Assembly: GCF_907165205.1 (NCBI RefSeq)
Contig: NC_058189.1
Location: 68,260,315-68,324,314, forward strand
DNA from: Coccinella septempunctata
Taxonomy: Eukaryota > Arthropoda > Insecta > Coleoptera > Coccinellidae
Direction: 5' to 3'
Length of the DNA: 64,000 bases
Shown: in pieces, positions 22,491-31,749 of the stretch
Numbering within the stretch: position 1 is the stretch's first letter
Layout of the letters: the number at the start of each line of letters is the position of its first letter
The notes under the pieces: generated by a model
Database searches by the model: none
What the model was told of the DNA's origin: nothing
Seen by the model: only the letters and a program-made list of their open reading frames with translations
Made by a program: the position numbers and the translations under genes

Positions 22491-23505
22491 TCTTGACGAA
22501 TTTTTAAATGACTCAATTTTTTTGGCGATTTTTCGAAGGACAATTTTCGAGTCGTTTATCTCTCAATAAATGTAACCGTAGATGGAAATGTGTTATATAT
22601 TCTGAAAGAGCAACTCTTCTACTGATAAATCTGAGAATTTCATCCATTTCGGCCTAACCGTTCGGTCTTGAAGAAGTTTTAACTGACCCCAGCTTTTTCA
22701 GGATTTTTCGAAGGTCAGCTTTCGAGTCATTTATCTCTCAATAAAAGTAACCGCAGATAAAAATGTGATACATATTCTGAAAGAGCAACTCGTCTAGCAA
22801 TAAATCTGAGAATTTCATCCATCTCGGCGCAACTGTTCGGTCTTGACGAATTTTTAACTGAATCCATATTTTTCAGGATTTTTCGAAGGTCAGATTTCGA
22901 GTCGTTTATCTTTCAATAAAAGTAACCGTAGATAGAAACGTGATACATATTCTGTAAGTGCAACTCTTCTAGTAAAAAAACTGAAAATTTCATCCACCTC
23001 GGCACAACCGTTCGGTCTTGACGAATTTTTAACTGAACCCATCTTTTTCAGGATTTTTCGAAGGTCAGCTTTCGAGTCATTTATCTCTCAATAAAAGTAA
23101 CCGCAGATAGAAATGTGATACATGTTCTGAAAGTGCAACTCTTCTAGTAAAAAAAAACTGAGAATTTCATCCATCTAGGTGCAACCGTTCGGTCTTGATC
23201 AATTTTTAACTGAATCCATCTTTTTCAGGATTTTTCGAAGGTCAGCTTGAGTCGTTTATCTCTCAATAAAAGTAACCATAGATAGAAATTTGATACATAT
23301 TCTGAGAGTGCAATTCTTCTAGTAAAAAAACTGAGAATTTCATCCATCTAGGTGCAACCGTTCGGTCTTACGCAATTTTTAACTGAACCCATCTTTTTCA
23401 GGGTTTTTCGAAGGTCAGCTTTCGAGTCTTTTATCTCCCGATAAAAGTAACTGTAGATGAAAAAATGATACATATTCTGAAAGAGCAACTCTTCTAGTTA
23501 TAAAT
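22491..23505 (-). repeat. 174-bp satellite, inverted block (about 6 copies)
   Basis: The reverse complement of the 20.7-21.5 kb unit is repeated about six times. Markers are TTCTGAAAGAGCAACTCTTC, GAGAATTTCATCCATCT, CCGTTCGGTCTTGACGAATT and TTTTCGAAGGTCAGCTTTCG, spaced about 174-177 bases. Copies differ by point changes and small indels, so this block is older or less homogenised than a fresh array. Confidence 0.85.
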
Positions 23506-23507
23506 CT

Positions 23508-23926
23508 TGTTTGAAATTGACCTGTCAATAATTTCTGAGTCAACTATCTCACTCCAGTCTTCAGACAACAATAAATGTTTATATTCCATTCCTTGTATCT
23601 ATGTTCCAAAGCTCAACAGTTTGTTGTCAGGCCTGACTCTATGGTTGCAAACGGAATCAAGGGTTGAAGTTTTTGATCTTTCAAAAGCAAAGAAGTTTTT
23701 AGAAACAATTGCAGGAGAAATAGATGAAAATATAGTATACCCCCCCTCGATAAACATCGATGACACAGTGACTCACGTATGCAATAACACAAATAAATTC
23801 AGTTCGCTATTAGCTGTAGCGGAAAAAATTGGCTTGAACATAGAACCCAATATAAACATACGCTCTCTCATATATAGGTCATCTTTCTGTTTTCTATTTC
23901 TGTTTCTATTGACTCCGTATTCATCT
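23508..23926 (+). CDS. Unrecognised open frame (about 140 aa)
   Basis: An open frame begins right at the edge of the inverted satellite block, with no ATG at its start (first codon TTG). It reads as plausible protein (KAKKFLETIAGEIDENIVYP, KFSSLLAVAEKIGLNIEPN) before running into low-quality hydrophobic sequence. A GT at a CATATATAG|GTCATC position near 23877 could be a splice site. I know no family for it. It may be a fragment captured with, or once encoded by, the surrounding repeats. Confidence 0.25.
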
Positions 23927-24032
23927 TAATCTCGTTTCCAACAATCCGATAGCCGTTCGATATCAAAATAATGAAAAGGTGGAAATCTAAACGAATCTCG
24001 ACTGATTGTGTTTGCCAGCAAACGGACCAGTG

Positions 24033-24118
24033 ATGGGCCAAAAGGTTTCCAAGTGTTGCAAGTGCTGCAGCGCGAAGCACATCAATGGTGCTTATTGCAA
24101 GGAACCAGGAAGGGACCC
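24033..24118 (+). CDS. Candidate alternative first exon with lipidation signal
   Basis: ATG at 24033 (context AGTGATGG) opens 28 codons plus two bases, ending at donor CCC|GTAAGT. The peptide begins MGQKVSKCCKCCSAKHING. It matches an N-myristoylation signal (Gly2, Ser6, Lys7) with five closely spaced cysteines suited to palmitoylation. Phase 2 at the donor is exactly that of the exon at 20478, so both can splice to 25792. The product would start with this tail and keep only the second half of Ig1. The alternative is an unrelated short gene. Not confirmable without transcripts. Confidence 0.4.
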
Positions 24119-24616
24119 GTAAGTCGAGGAATCCCTATTTATAGGATGTTTGTTATTTTTGAACGCCTCAGACAATATCTGGTACAGTTGTTACGAATTG
24201 TCAAAAGAAGCCTCTGCGGAGAATTTTAATGGACGAAACGTCCATTCGTCTTGCGATGATTTGTAATTTCCGGCAGAGTTATGGGTACTATATATAGAAA
24301 CAGGAGGGGTGGGGATGAGGTAGAATCTGGTATAAATTCAAAGGAAAAAATGGAGGTCAATGTGACACAATGGTATTCGAAACTTCAGTCGAATTTCAAA
24401 CGTGAATTTGAAGTTATCCATTGTGAAAGTAAAAGTAGGAGACATTCTTGAAAGCACTTGAAATCAATAGATTCAATTCTAGGAAAATCCTATTGAACAA
24501 ACGAACCGACTTAGATAGGATATTCCCTATTGAATATCTTGTAATTTTGGAAATTCCAGTGTCCTATCACTCCTACCATTCAGTCTTTCACTTACTTTGT
24601 ACTGTGCCATCGGCCT

Positions 24617-25096
24617 ATACAGGTTGAGCCTTTGACTCGTACACATATTTCAGCAGAAGATTGTTTAGGTCCTAAGCAACACTTTTTTTCCATACTGTTT
24701 TTTCCGATTCGGCTCTGATAAAAAGATATAGCCATTTAAAGTTTTCATAGTGAGCCACTCCAGGAAAAACAAAATTACCTTAAGAATGACTAGCTAAATC
24801 TGTGCATCAAATTACTGCATAATGTAATGGTCATAATGAGAAAACTGGAAGACGTGGGTGATATCTTGTGTTGGAAAAAGATTCATCAAATAAATGAAAA
24901 ACTATATTCCGAATTTCATTTCATTTGATAAAAACCGAATGTGACATAAAACTAAAAATAACGTTTTTTTTAATCATCAGCCTGTATCTTTTAAACCGAG
25001 CCGATTCGGAAAAAATGGTAAAGGTAAAAAGTATTTCTTTTGACCCCAAGAATCTACTGTTAAAATGTTTTTAAGAGCCAAAGACTCACCCTGTAT
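24617..25096. mobile_element. TIR-bearing MITE, copy 2
   Basis: Left end ACAGGTTGAGCCTTTGACTC and right end AGAGCCAAAGACTCACCCTG are inverted repeats of each other and match copy 1 at 19.9 kb. The interior TTCCGATTCGGCTCTGATAA also appears in inverted form near 25.0 kb (GAGCCGATTCGG), so the arms are long. There is no coding capacity. Confidence 0.75.
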
Positions 25097-25791
25097 ATTT
25101 GAAGGTTGATGTCTAAGGAATATCATTTCTTGTAATAACCTGACGAAGCTACAGTGTTAGCTAAACAATTGTGGTAAAATTATTAAAATATTTTGTGGAA
25201 GTTGCTAATTTAATTTTTATTCAAGCCCTTTGTAGTTTATGTACGTTACGTAGAAAGTATAGAGATAGGTAACTAACATATTTTCATGGGTTCATAATGT
25301 GTGAATGATTTTCTAATGATGACAATGTTGAAACGGAGCAAAACATAACCTATACAGGAATTTTCTAGCAAGAAACTTGATGTTTTTCGACAGCTTAGGT
25401 TTTGTTATTTCTAAATTCCAAAAAACGAATAAAATAATTAGCTTTTTGAAACTTCGAATGCATAACCAAGGTCACTCATCCAGATTCGATCTTTAAGGCA
25501 TTTTGTACACGTCTTCATAAATGTCACGTTTACTCACTGAATTTCATAGAATCGTTGAGAAGTGTAATTTAGTTTTGGTGAAAATCTTATATTTTCGTTT
25601 TCTAAATTTGGTCTACTTCTGCATTTGTAACTATGACTCCTATTTCTTATAACTTTCAACTCTAAATTTTCTTATCTCCTTATCAGTTCCCTTCCAGAAC
25701 TAAGGAAACAGGTAAATGTGGAAACACTCAAATTTCACTGCTAGAAAATGTTCCCCAATCAAGTCGATATCAATTTTGTTTGTTCTTCTAG

Positions 25792-26080
25792 GACGAAAGA
25801 CGACGCACCTTTAGTTCCAGAAAAACGTAGAAGACTACGTATCACTGGGAATTTGGTGCAGCTGACCTTGGACAACGTCCAGAAAGAAGATGCCGGAATT
25901 TACAGGGCCACAGCCAGGTCCCCTGCAGGAATGGCTAGCAGAGATTTGGAGCTCAGAGTGTCTTCATCGGCTGAAGATGATGAACCACCTGCTTTCATTC
26001 GAAGACTGACCGATTTGTCTGTGAAAGTAGGCACAAGGACAAGGTTCTTGGTGGAGATCAGGAGCAGCTCAGAATTAACA
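25792..26080 (+). CDS. Giant Ig gene exon: second half Ig1, first half Ig2
   Basis: Acceptor TTCTTCTAG at 25791, donor ACA|GTGAGT at 26080/26081. Codes for RRRLRITGNLVQLTLDNVQ-KEDAGIYRATA, the classic E-F strand DxGxY signature of an I-set Ig. The start of the next domain follows (EPPAFIRRLTDLSVKVGTRT). It continues in phase 0 into the exon at 29546. Confidence 0.85.
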
Positions 26081-26115
26081 GTGAGTTTCAAAATTCCAGA
26101 AGGTTTTCATCCATA

Positions 26116-27355
26116 CGAGGATATATTGAAAAATTCTTAGCCTACTATAGAACCTAACAAAATTTCAATGTCAAAATATTTTATTACTCAACATATTCTC
26201 CCCTTAATTGTATACATTTATTACAGGCAACCTGCAACGTTTCTAGACCTTTAAAAAAAATGTTTCTTCTTGCTCTGCAAACCAGACCTCCACAGCTTTT
26301 ACTACCTCCTCGTTGGAAGAAAATATACGACCTTTTAAACTTTTTTTCAGTTGAGGAAAGAGATGATAGTCGGATGGAACCAAATCAGGGGGGTGTTCTA
26401 GTAATTCAATTCAGTCCTGCAAAAATAAAACATCTTTGGATAGCTTTCCGCGTCTTTTCTCTTTAATTTCTTTCTGTAGAGTGGTCAGTAATGTCGAATA
26501 GTAATCTCCGGTTATTGTTCTATCCTTTTGTCCAAAAAATCAATCATGATGATTCCATGGCAATCCCAAAAAACTGAAGCAAGAACTTTTCCAGTAGATT
26601 TTTGGACACGAAACTTCTTAGGTCTTGGAGAACCAGAGTGTCGCCATTCCATCGATTGTTGATTTGTTTCTGGATCGTAGAAATGTACCCAAATCTCATC
26701 CATAGTAACAATTCGGTTTAAGAAGTCTACATCGTTTTCAAATCGAGCACAGATCGAACGCAATGCTTCTACTCTTGAACGCTTCTGGTCAACATTCAAA
26801 CATTTGGGGATCCATTTTGCAGCAACTGTTCTCATGTCCAAATTGACGTGAACTATATGATGAACGCGTTCGTATGAAATATTCAGTACTTCAGATATCC
26901 GTTGTAGCCCAATTCGACGGCCTGATAAAATCATGTCATGAACTGCATCGATATTTTCGTGGACTGACACAGAAACTGGCCTTCCCGATCGGTCATCATC
27001 TTCAATGGAAAATTTACCTCTTTTGAAGCTTGCAGTCCAATTTTTCACGCTCGCATAAGAAGGACATTGATCACCAAGGGTATTAAGCATATATTCGTAA
27101 ATCTGTTCACCTCTTAACCCATTTAAATACAGGTACTTGATGATGGATCGATAGTCCAATTTTTCGATTTTCAGAATTTCGGTGGACATCTCCCTTCTTT
27201 TAATTTATTGCGTAACTATGGTTATATGGTTTACTTTTTTGACCTCAAACTTCACATTGACACTTCTAATGAGTTATTGTTCGTTGCTATGGTAACGCAA
27301 TATATTTTTTATGCATGGAACTGGTCTAGGCTAACTAGATATCAATACATCCTCG
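26116..27355 (-). mobile_element. Mariner-family transposon, dead copy with intact ends
   Basis: Ends CGAGGATATATTG and CAATACATCCTCG form terminal inverted repeats, flanked on both sides by TA (26114-26115 and 27356-27357), the mariner target duplication. The total is 1,240 bp. The transposase on the minus strand from 27189 has the paired helix-turn-helix region and the first two catalytic aspartates (TMDEIWVHFYDPE; the second in the FWD/MIDFL region). The frame breaks near 26515. It resumes in another frame down to about 26240 (SDYHLFPQLKKSLKG; EEETFFLKGLETLQV). The segment normally carrying NAPAH and YSPDL, with part of the DD34D site, is largely missing. Confidence 0.9.
26512..27189 (-). 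pseudogene. Mariner transposase, frameshifted and internally deleted
   Basis: The 225-residue frame covers the N-terminal DNA-binding domain (YLYLNGLRGEQIYEYML; DDDRSGRPVSVSVHENIDAV) and most of the catalytic core up to MIDFLDKR. It should continue with an RTITGDYYSTLL-type segment, which is present but out of frame just downstream. The loss of frame and the internal deletion make it non-functional. It lies in the intron between the Ig exons at 26080 and 29546. Confidence 0.88.
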
Positions 27356-27419
27356 TATATCCGATGCAATCCAGTATTTATATTGACCACCTACTATCCC
27401 AAATCCCATAAAATTTATT

Positions 27420-28040
27420 GCTACTTGAGTATAATGCGAATGAAAACAATCAGGCCAACATATCCGTCTATCAAGTGAACCAGGGAATCTTTAGATGTGT
27501 CATTGAAGCCCAAATTGCGAATTGAACATCTACCTCGATTCAAACGACGAAACGACTCCTCAATTTACGCTATAGAGTGAGAGGCCATTTGGCAAATCTA
27601 CGAAACGTGGACGTCTGCCATCCACAACTGACAATGGATTGGAACAAATTCACCTTCACTGGCAAATTTTCAAAAATCGAATCGTTAGGATATTGTAATG
27701 AAACCTGACTAAGAGACGAAGCTCGTTCAGCTCGAGCTGAATTTTATTTATACCATATTATTTTGATCAACATACATGTTTTGATCTACATGCCACCGTT
27801 CTAAAACAGAAGAATAGCCGATGGGAAAATAATGAAGATTGATTAGCTTATGTTTTGTCTCTCACAAATGGATAAGGGATATAAGTTTTGCGTAGTCCAA
27901 TAACTATTTTCGTCTGTGTAGAATCTACTGATTTTATTTGTTTCTCATTTGTAAACGTCAGTTTCCAAAAACAAAATATTAATCAAGAAAGTTTATTTTA
28001 TCAAGTCACTAACTTGTAAAACCGACAGTTAACTTGCAAA
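27420..28040. other. Intronic sequence without recognised features
   Basis: About 620 bases lie between the mariner and the recombinase remnant. Short AT-rich direct repeats of ACTTGTAAAA/ACTTGCAAAATTTT occur near 28.0 kb. No open frame or known element is seen. Confidence 0.4.
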
Positions 28041-28044
28041 ATTT

Positions 28045-29208
28045 TTACAAGTTAGTAGTATTATTTACATTAGAAAATTTAGTTTTCTCGTCATATATGT
28101 TGAAAATCATGGTACAATTGTTATTTCCAGTAACACAGATTTTTGATGATGAAAGAGTTGATACTGATGAAGATGAACCATATGTTGACTCAGAAACTGC
28201 TGAACTCAAGGACTGCAGAACATTTGTACTCTCCTTACTACCAAATAATTTGCTAGACATTTCGATTTTTTTGTTGACCGAATCATCGACATAACTCATC
28301 GCAATTTCGGTGCTCTTGCATCCTCCTGCACGCTTTAGTACTAAAATATCTCCACCCGAATCCGCAACCATAGTGGCTCCAGTTCTGCGAAAAGAGTGGC
28401 CGGTGTATAACTCTGGGTCTTTTAAACCTAAATATTTCGCTATTTGCTTTGGGACACCACACCACCAATAGTGTGCTGGCCAGCATTAAGGTAAATGCAC
28501 TTTCCATGTCGGTATGTCAAAAAAAATCTTAGGCTTTCTGTTTCAGGAGGCCGAAGATTTACATATTTTTTGTATAACATGCAGGGCTTGAAGCTGCAGC
28601 CATCATCGGTTATGGTGAATCTTCTTGTTGTTGAATTTTTTGTTTGCCGCAGCCGCAATATCACAATAACGTATTTTCCTATATCTTCTACATCATTCAT
28701 GTTTAAGGAGAGAATTTCGTCACATCGACAACATCCAAGAATCCCAAATATTGTTACAATTTTCGCCAGCAACCACTGGTCATCAGGAGCATGTAAAAGA
28801 AATTGTTCAGCCTCTTTTTTACTTAATACCTTGGCTCATTTTTTCGTTTCAGAAACGCTATTACCTTTTGAAATCTGTAAATGACAACTAAACGTCATAT
28901 TTTTCAATACATTTTTTAAGGAAAACAAACCTGCGAACAGCGGCATTTTCTTTCATTTCCAAGCAGCTTTTCAGCATAGACCATTTTGCCCATAAAGTAT
29001 TAGGGCTGAATCTAGCTGATAGTTGATTCAAGTAGACCAACAAAACATCTTCAGTTACCCCAATCACACTATTTTTGTTTTGCCACTTTTTGAAGTCGTC
29101 GTATTCTCGCTCGTACCTTGAAGCTGATTTTGCAGGTAATAAACTTGAATCTACACTGCTGGCTGTCTCAATAATTTCTTTTGGTACATTCATTTTCGCT
29201 TTCGCCAA
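28045..29208 (-). pseudogene. Crypton-like tyrosine recombinase, decayed
   Basis: The minus strand encodes, in pieces, a tyrosine recombinase. The N-terminal core-binding part runs from 29208 to 28931 (DVLLVYLNQLSARFSPNTLW). It is joined over a 56-bp GT-AG intron (28930-28875) to the catalytic part. Catalytic residues are visible: the first Arg in GCCRCDEILSL, a hairpin Lys in LRQTKNSTTRR, HxxR in GHSFRRTGAT, and the Tyr in AMSYVDDS. Two frame breaks, near 28830 and 28465, separate these blocks. Insect Crypton-type transposons and proteins derived from them have this architecture. The intact catalytic set in broken frames suggests a fairly recent loss. No terminal repeats were found, as expected for Cryptons. 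Confidence 0.75.
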
Positions 29209-29353
29209 AACAAATGTAAAGAAAAATAAACAGACATGTTCATGGCAACGCTTCCGTAGCTTACGACATTTGCGACAAATTATTGAGATTTTTTTGGAAT
29301 TTATCTAACCTTTTCACAAATGAGAAACAAATAAAATATAAAACAATACACGC

Positions 29354-29435
29354 AAGGGTTTTACTGGCTCAAGGAGGTAATTGACTCGCCTGAGGCTCGT
29401 CAGTTATATCCTCCATTCGCCAGTAAAAACCCTTT
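29354..29435. repeat. Short foldback sequence
   Basis: AAGGGTTTTACTGGC near 29354 and its complement GCCAGTAAAAACCCTT (29419-29434) flank a second, weaker inverted pair (GGAGGTAATTGAC / GTCAGTTATATCCTCC). The structure lies just upstream of the Crypton-like remnant, relative to its transcription, and just before an Ig exon. It could be a small MITE. Confidence 0.55.
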
Positions 29436-29545
29436 TACCTTGCTAGTAATGTTATATACTATTCATCGATGTTTAACTCCTCGAAATGTAAAGCAAAAAT
29501 CATATTTTTTTCTATAAGGTAACTTGAAAGCTCCTTATTTCCCAG

Positions 29546-29726
29546 GTGGAATGGTACCACAACGAAAAACCCATAGAGGAGGGAGAAAGGCTAAGAAAAG
29601 TAAACGAAGGAGGATTCTTTTGCTTGGACGTGGCTCCAGTTACAGCCCAAGATGCTGGTAGATGGGTCTGCACCGCGAGAAACGCTTCTGGCCAAGCGTC
29701 CAGCGCGAGTCATCTCAACGTACTTG
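29546..29726 (+). CDS. Giant Ig gene exon: second half of Ig2
   Basis: Acceptor TTTCCCAG at 29545, donor CTTG|GTAACA at 29726/29727. It starts VEWYHNEKPIEEGERL (core Trp) and contains TAQDAGRWVCTARNASGQA, the DxGxxxC motif. In phase 0 from 26080 and phase 1 into 29784. Confidence 0.9.
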
Positions 29727-29783
29727 GTAACACCCTCAACCACCCATACCAACCTCCCCTTTCATCAAGATGCCTTTTTTCAG

Positions 29784-30084
29784 TACCGAAAACTTACAAA
29801 CCACCCGAGTTCCATGAAGAGCTGCGTGCTCTCCTTACAGAACAGGGTACAGTTTCCCTGGAGTGCAAGGTGGTCGGTGTGCCGACCCCTCTCCTGCGAT
29901 GGTTCAAAGATGGACAGGAAATCAGGGCTGGTGACGTCTTTGCCTTGACCGCGAATCCAGATGATCCTACGTCGCTAGGTACTTACACCTGTGAGGCTGT
30001 CAACTGCATGGGTAGGGCTTTATCAAGCTCCAAACTACACGTGATCGGCAAAGGTGAAGAAGGAGCAAGAAAATCCACAGAAAG
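29784..30084 (+). CDS. Giant Ig gene exon: Ig3
   Basis: Acceptor TTTTTTCAG, donor AAAG|GTGAGT. A full Ig domain: VPKTYKPPEFHEELRALLTE, SLECKVVGVPTPLLRWFKDG, then LGTYTCEAVNCMG. The stretch between the D strand and the LGTYTC strand is short (ALTANPDDPTS) compared with standard I-set domains. A charged linker (GKGEEGARKSTE) precedes the next exon. Domains of this type alternate with a second Ig type in the gene. Confidence 0.9.
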
Positions 30085-30202
30085 GTGAGTGGAACAACCT
30101 GATTATCTGAAGCCATGAACAGTGAACATTGCAGAAGGGTTGAAGAAGATGAAGTTATGAATTACTGAAAATATTTGGTCCTTTTATTCTTTTTTTTTTC
30201 AG

Positions 30203-30294
30203 TACTATCCCATCTGGACCACCTCCGATATTTACGAGAGATTTGAAGGACGAATCGATTAAGATAGGTGACCCCCTATCATTATCCTGTCAGG
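30203..30294 (+). CDS. Giant Ig gene exon: first half of Ig4
   Basis: Acceptor TTTTTTTTTTCAG at 30202, donor CAGG|GTGAGT. Codes for IPSGPPPIFTRDLKDESIKI and ends at the B-strand cysteine (LSLSCQ). Phase 2 in, phase 1 out. Confidence 0.85.
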
Positions 30295-31058
30295 GTGAGT
30301 TCCAATCCTATACCTACCGTTTTTTCTGCATTGGCTAATTTTTCCTTGTTTTGTTTTCTTTTCTGTTCTTCTTTAATCTTTTCCTCTGGCAGAACTATAT
30401 CTGGCCTTATTGCGTGGATCTGTCTACTTGTCTTTCTCCAAAACTGCTTCAATCTCTAGAGGTACATATGGAAGAACTGGTTCTTTCTCCATACCATCAA
30501 CTTCTTCCATCTGGAAGAAGTTGATGTGCATAATAGTTTCCTACTGGTTATGGCATACCTTCCGAGTGGTTGAGATGCCCACTTTCATTATATTCTTTTT
30601 ATACCATCTAGTATTTATCACCCCATCTTGATAAGCTATAACTAATCCATCCATTTCCGACTTTAGCTCAGCAAACTTCCAAAAGAGCAAAGGATAATTT
30701 TTCAAATAAGCCACGGTCTTTCAAAGACTTAAAATATACAGAGTGCAGATGTTTACTCATATGATCTTCGAGTGGTTTCTTCAGTTGTGCCAAAGCCTTC
30801 TTAAACTAAAGATAAAGACGGCTGTGGTTGTACTTGTCTTATCTTTCTTCCTTATCTTCTTTGTTCTGCTGGCATGATAGGCTTTCCTACTTTAGCTTCA
30901 GATCTATAGATATGGCAGATAATCTGAGCCTTAAATAGAAAGGCTCCTTGATTCCTGATTTCATGAGCAGTTACCAACCTCAAAAGTAGTTCTTCCCTCC
31001 TCAATTCTCCATTTCCAACGTCTGTTGATGATGTTATTACTATTATTTCAATTTCCAG
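30295..31058 (+). other. Intron with a perfect short hairpin
   Basis: The intron between the two Ig4 exons contains CATCAACTTCTTCCA-TC-TGGAAGAAGTTGATG at 30495-30526 (15-bp perfect arms, 2-base loop). No recognised coding content is present. Confidence 0.5.
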
Positions 31059-31277
31059 TGATGGTACCGCCATGGCCTAAGTGTATCACTTGGTACAACT
31101 CCGAGGGTAAAGTGGAGGACAAAACGGATGGTAGATACCATCAACGAGCCGATGGATTAGGCGGGTACATCATTGATGTCAAACCCACCGAAGCAGCTGA
31201 CCAAGGGGAGTGGAAATGCGTTGCAATGAGCGCTGATGGTTCCATGTCTATTTCGAGATGCGAGGTGAAAATGGCTA
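31059..31277 (+). CDS. Giant Ig gene exon: second half of Ig4
   Basis: Acceptor ATTTCCAG, donor GCTA|GTAAGT. Starts VMVPPWPKCITWYNSEGKV (core Trp), then YHQRADGLGGYIIDV and EAADQGEWKCVAMSADGSM. The ADQGEWK signature is shared with Ig6. Confidence 0.9.
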
Positions 31278-31368
31278 GTAAGTATTCAGGGTGTACCAAC
31301 TAATCAAAAAATTGATGTTCCTGCAACTATGGAAGCAAGTTTGAAGAATATTTTCTTGTTTTCCCTAG

Positions 31369-31749
31369 TTCCGAAATACTTCAAGAAACCTCGATTCATG
31401 GACAGCCTCAAGGCCATCCTCACCGACGAAGGGCTGGTGTCGTTCGAATGCAAAGTGGTAGGTTCCCCGACTCCCCTGCTCAGGTGGTTCAAGGACGGTC
31501 AAGAGCTGAAACCCGGCGACGTTTACCTGTTGACCGGCACGAACTCCCTCGGTTCTTACTGCTGTATAGCCAAAAACTGCATGGGAGAGGCGAGAAGTTC
31601 GGCAGAGCTAACGATCGAGGATATTCAGAGTCATCTGAATGACGAGGAACGAACGCAGCTGGTTCTCAAGAGTCAGGCCCCCAGGATCCTCCACGGACTC
31701 AAGAGTTGCGAGGCTAGGATCAACGAACCCTTTAGATTTAGTGTGCAAG
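31369..31749 (+). CDS. Giant Ig gene exon: Ig5 and start of Ig6
   Basis: Acceptor TTTCCCTAG, donor CAAG|GTGAGA. Ig5 runs from IPKYFKKPRFMDSLKAILTD through FECKVVGSPTPLLRWFKDGQ to LGSYCCIAKNCMGEARSS, again with a short D-E region. A polar helical linker (DIQSHLNDEERTQLVLKSQ) leads to APRILHGLKSCEARINEPF, the first strands of Ig6. Confidence 0.9.

Noticed and set aside
28034..28884. Plus-strand ORFs at 28034-28294 and 28495-28884
   Set aside because: They lie opposite the tyrosine recombinase remnant, whose catalytic motifs are all on the minus strand.
30410..30631. Plus-strand ORFs in the 30.3-31.0 kb intron
   Set aside because: No splice phase agreement with the flanking Ig4 halves and no recognisable domain.
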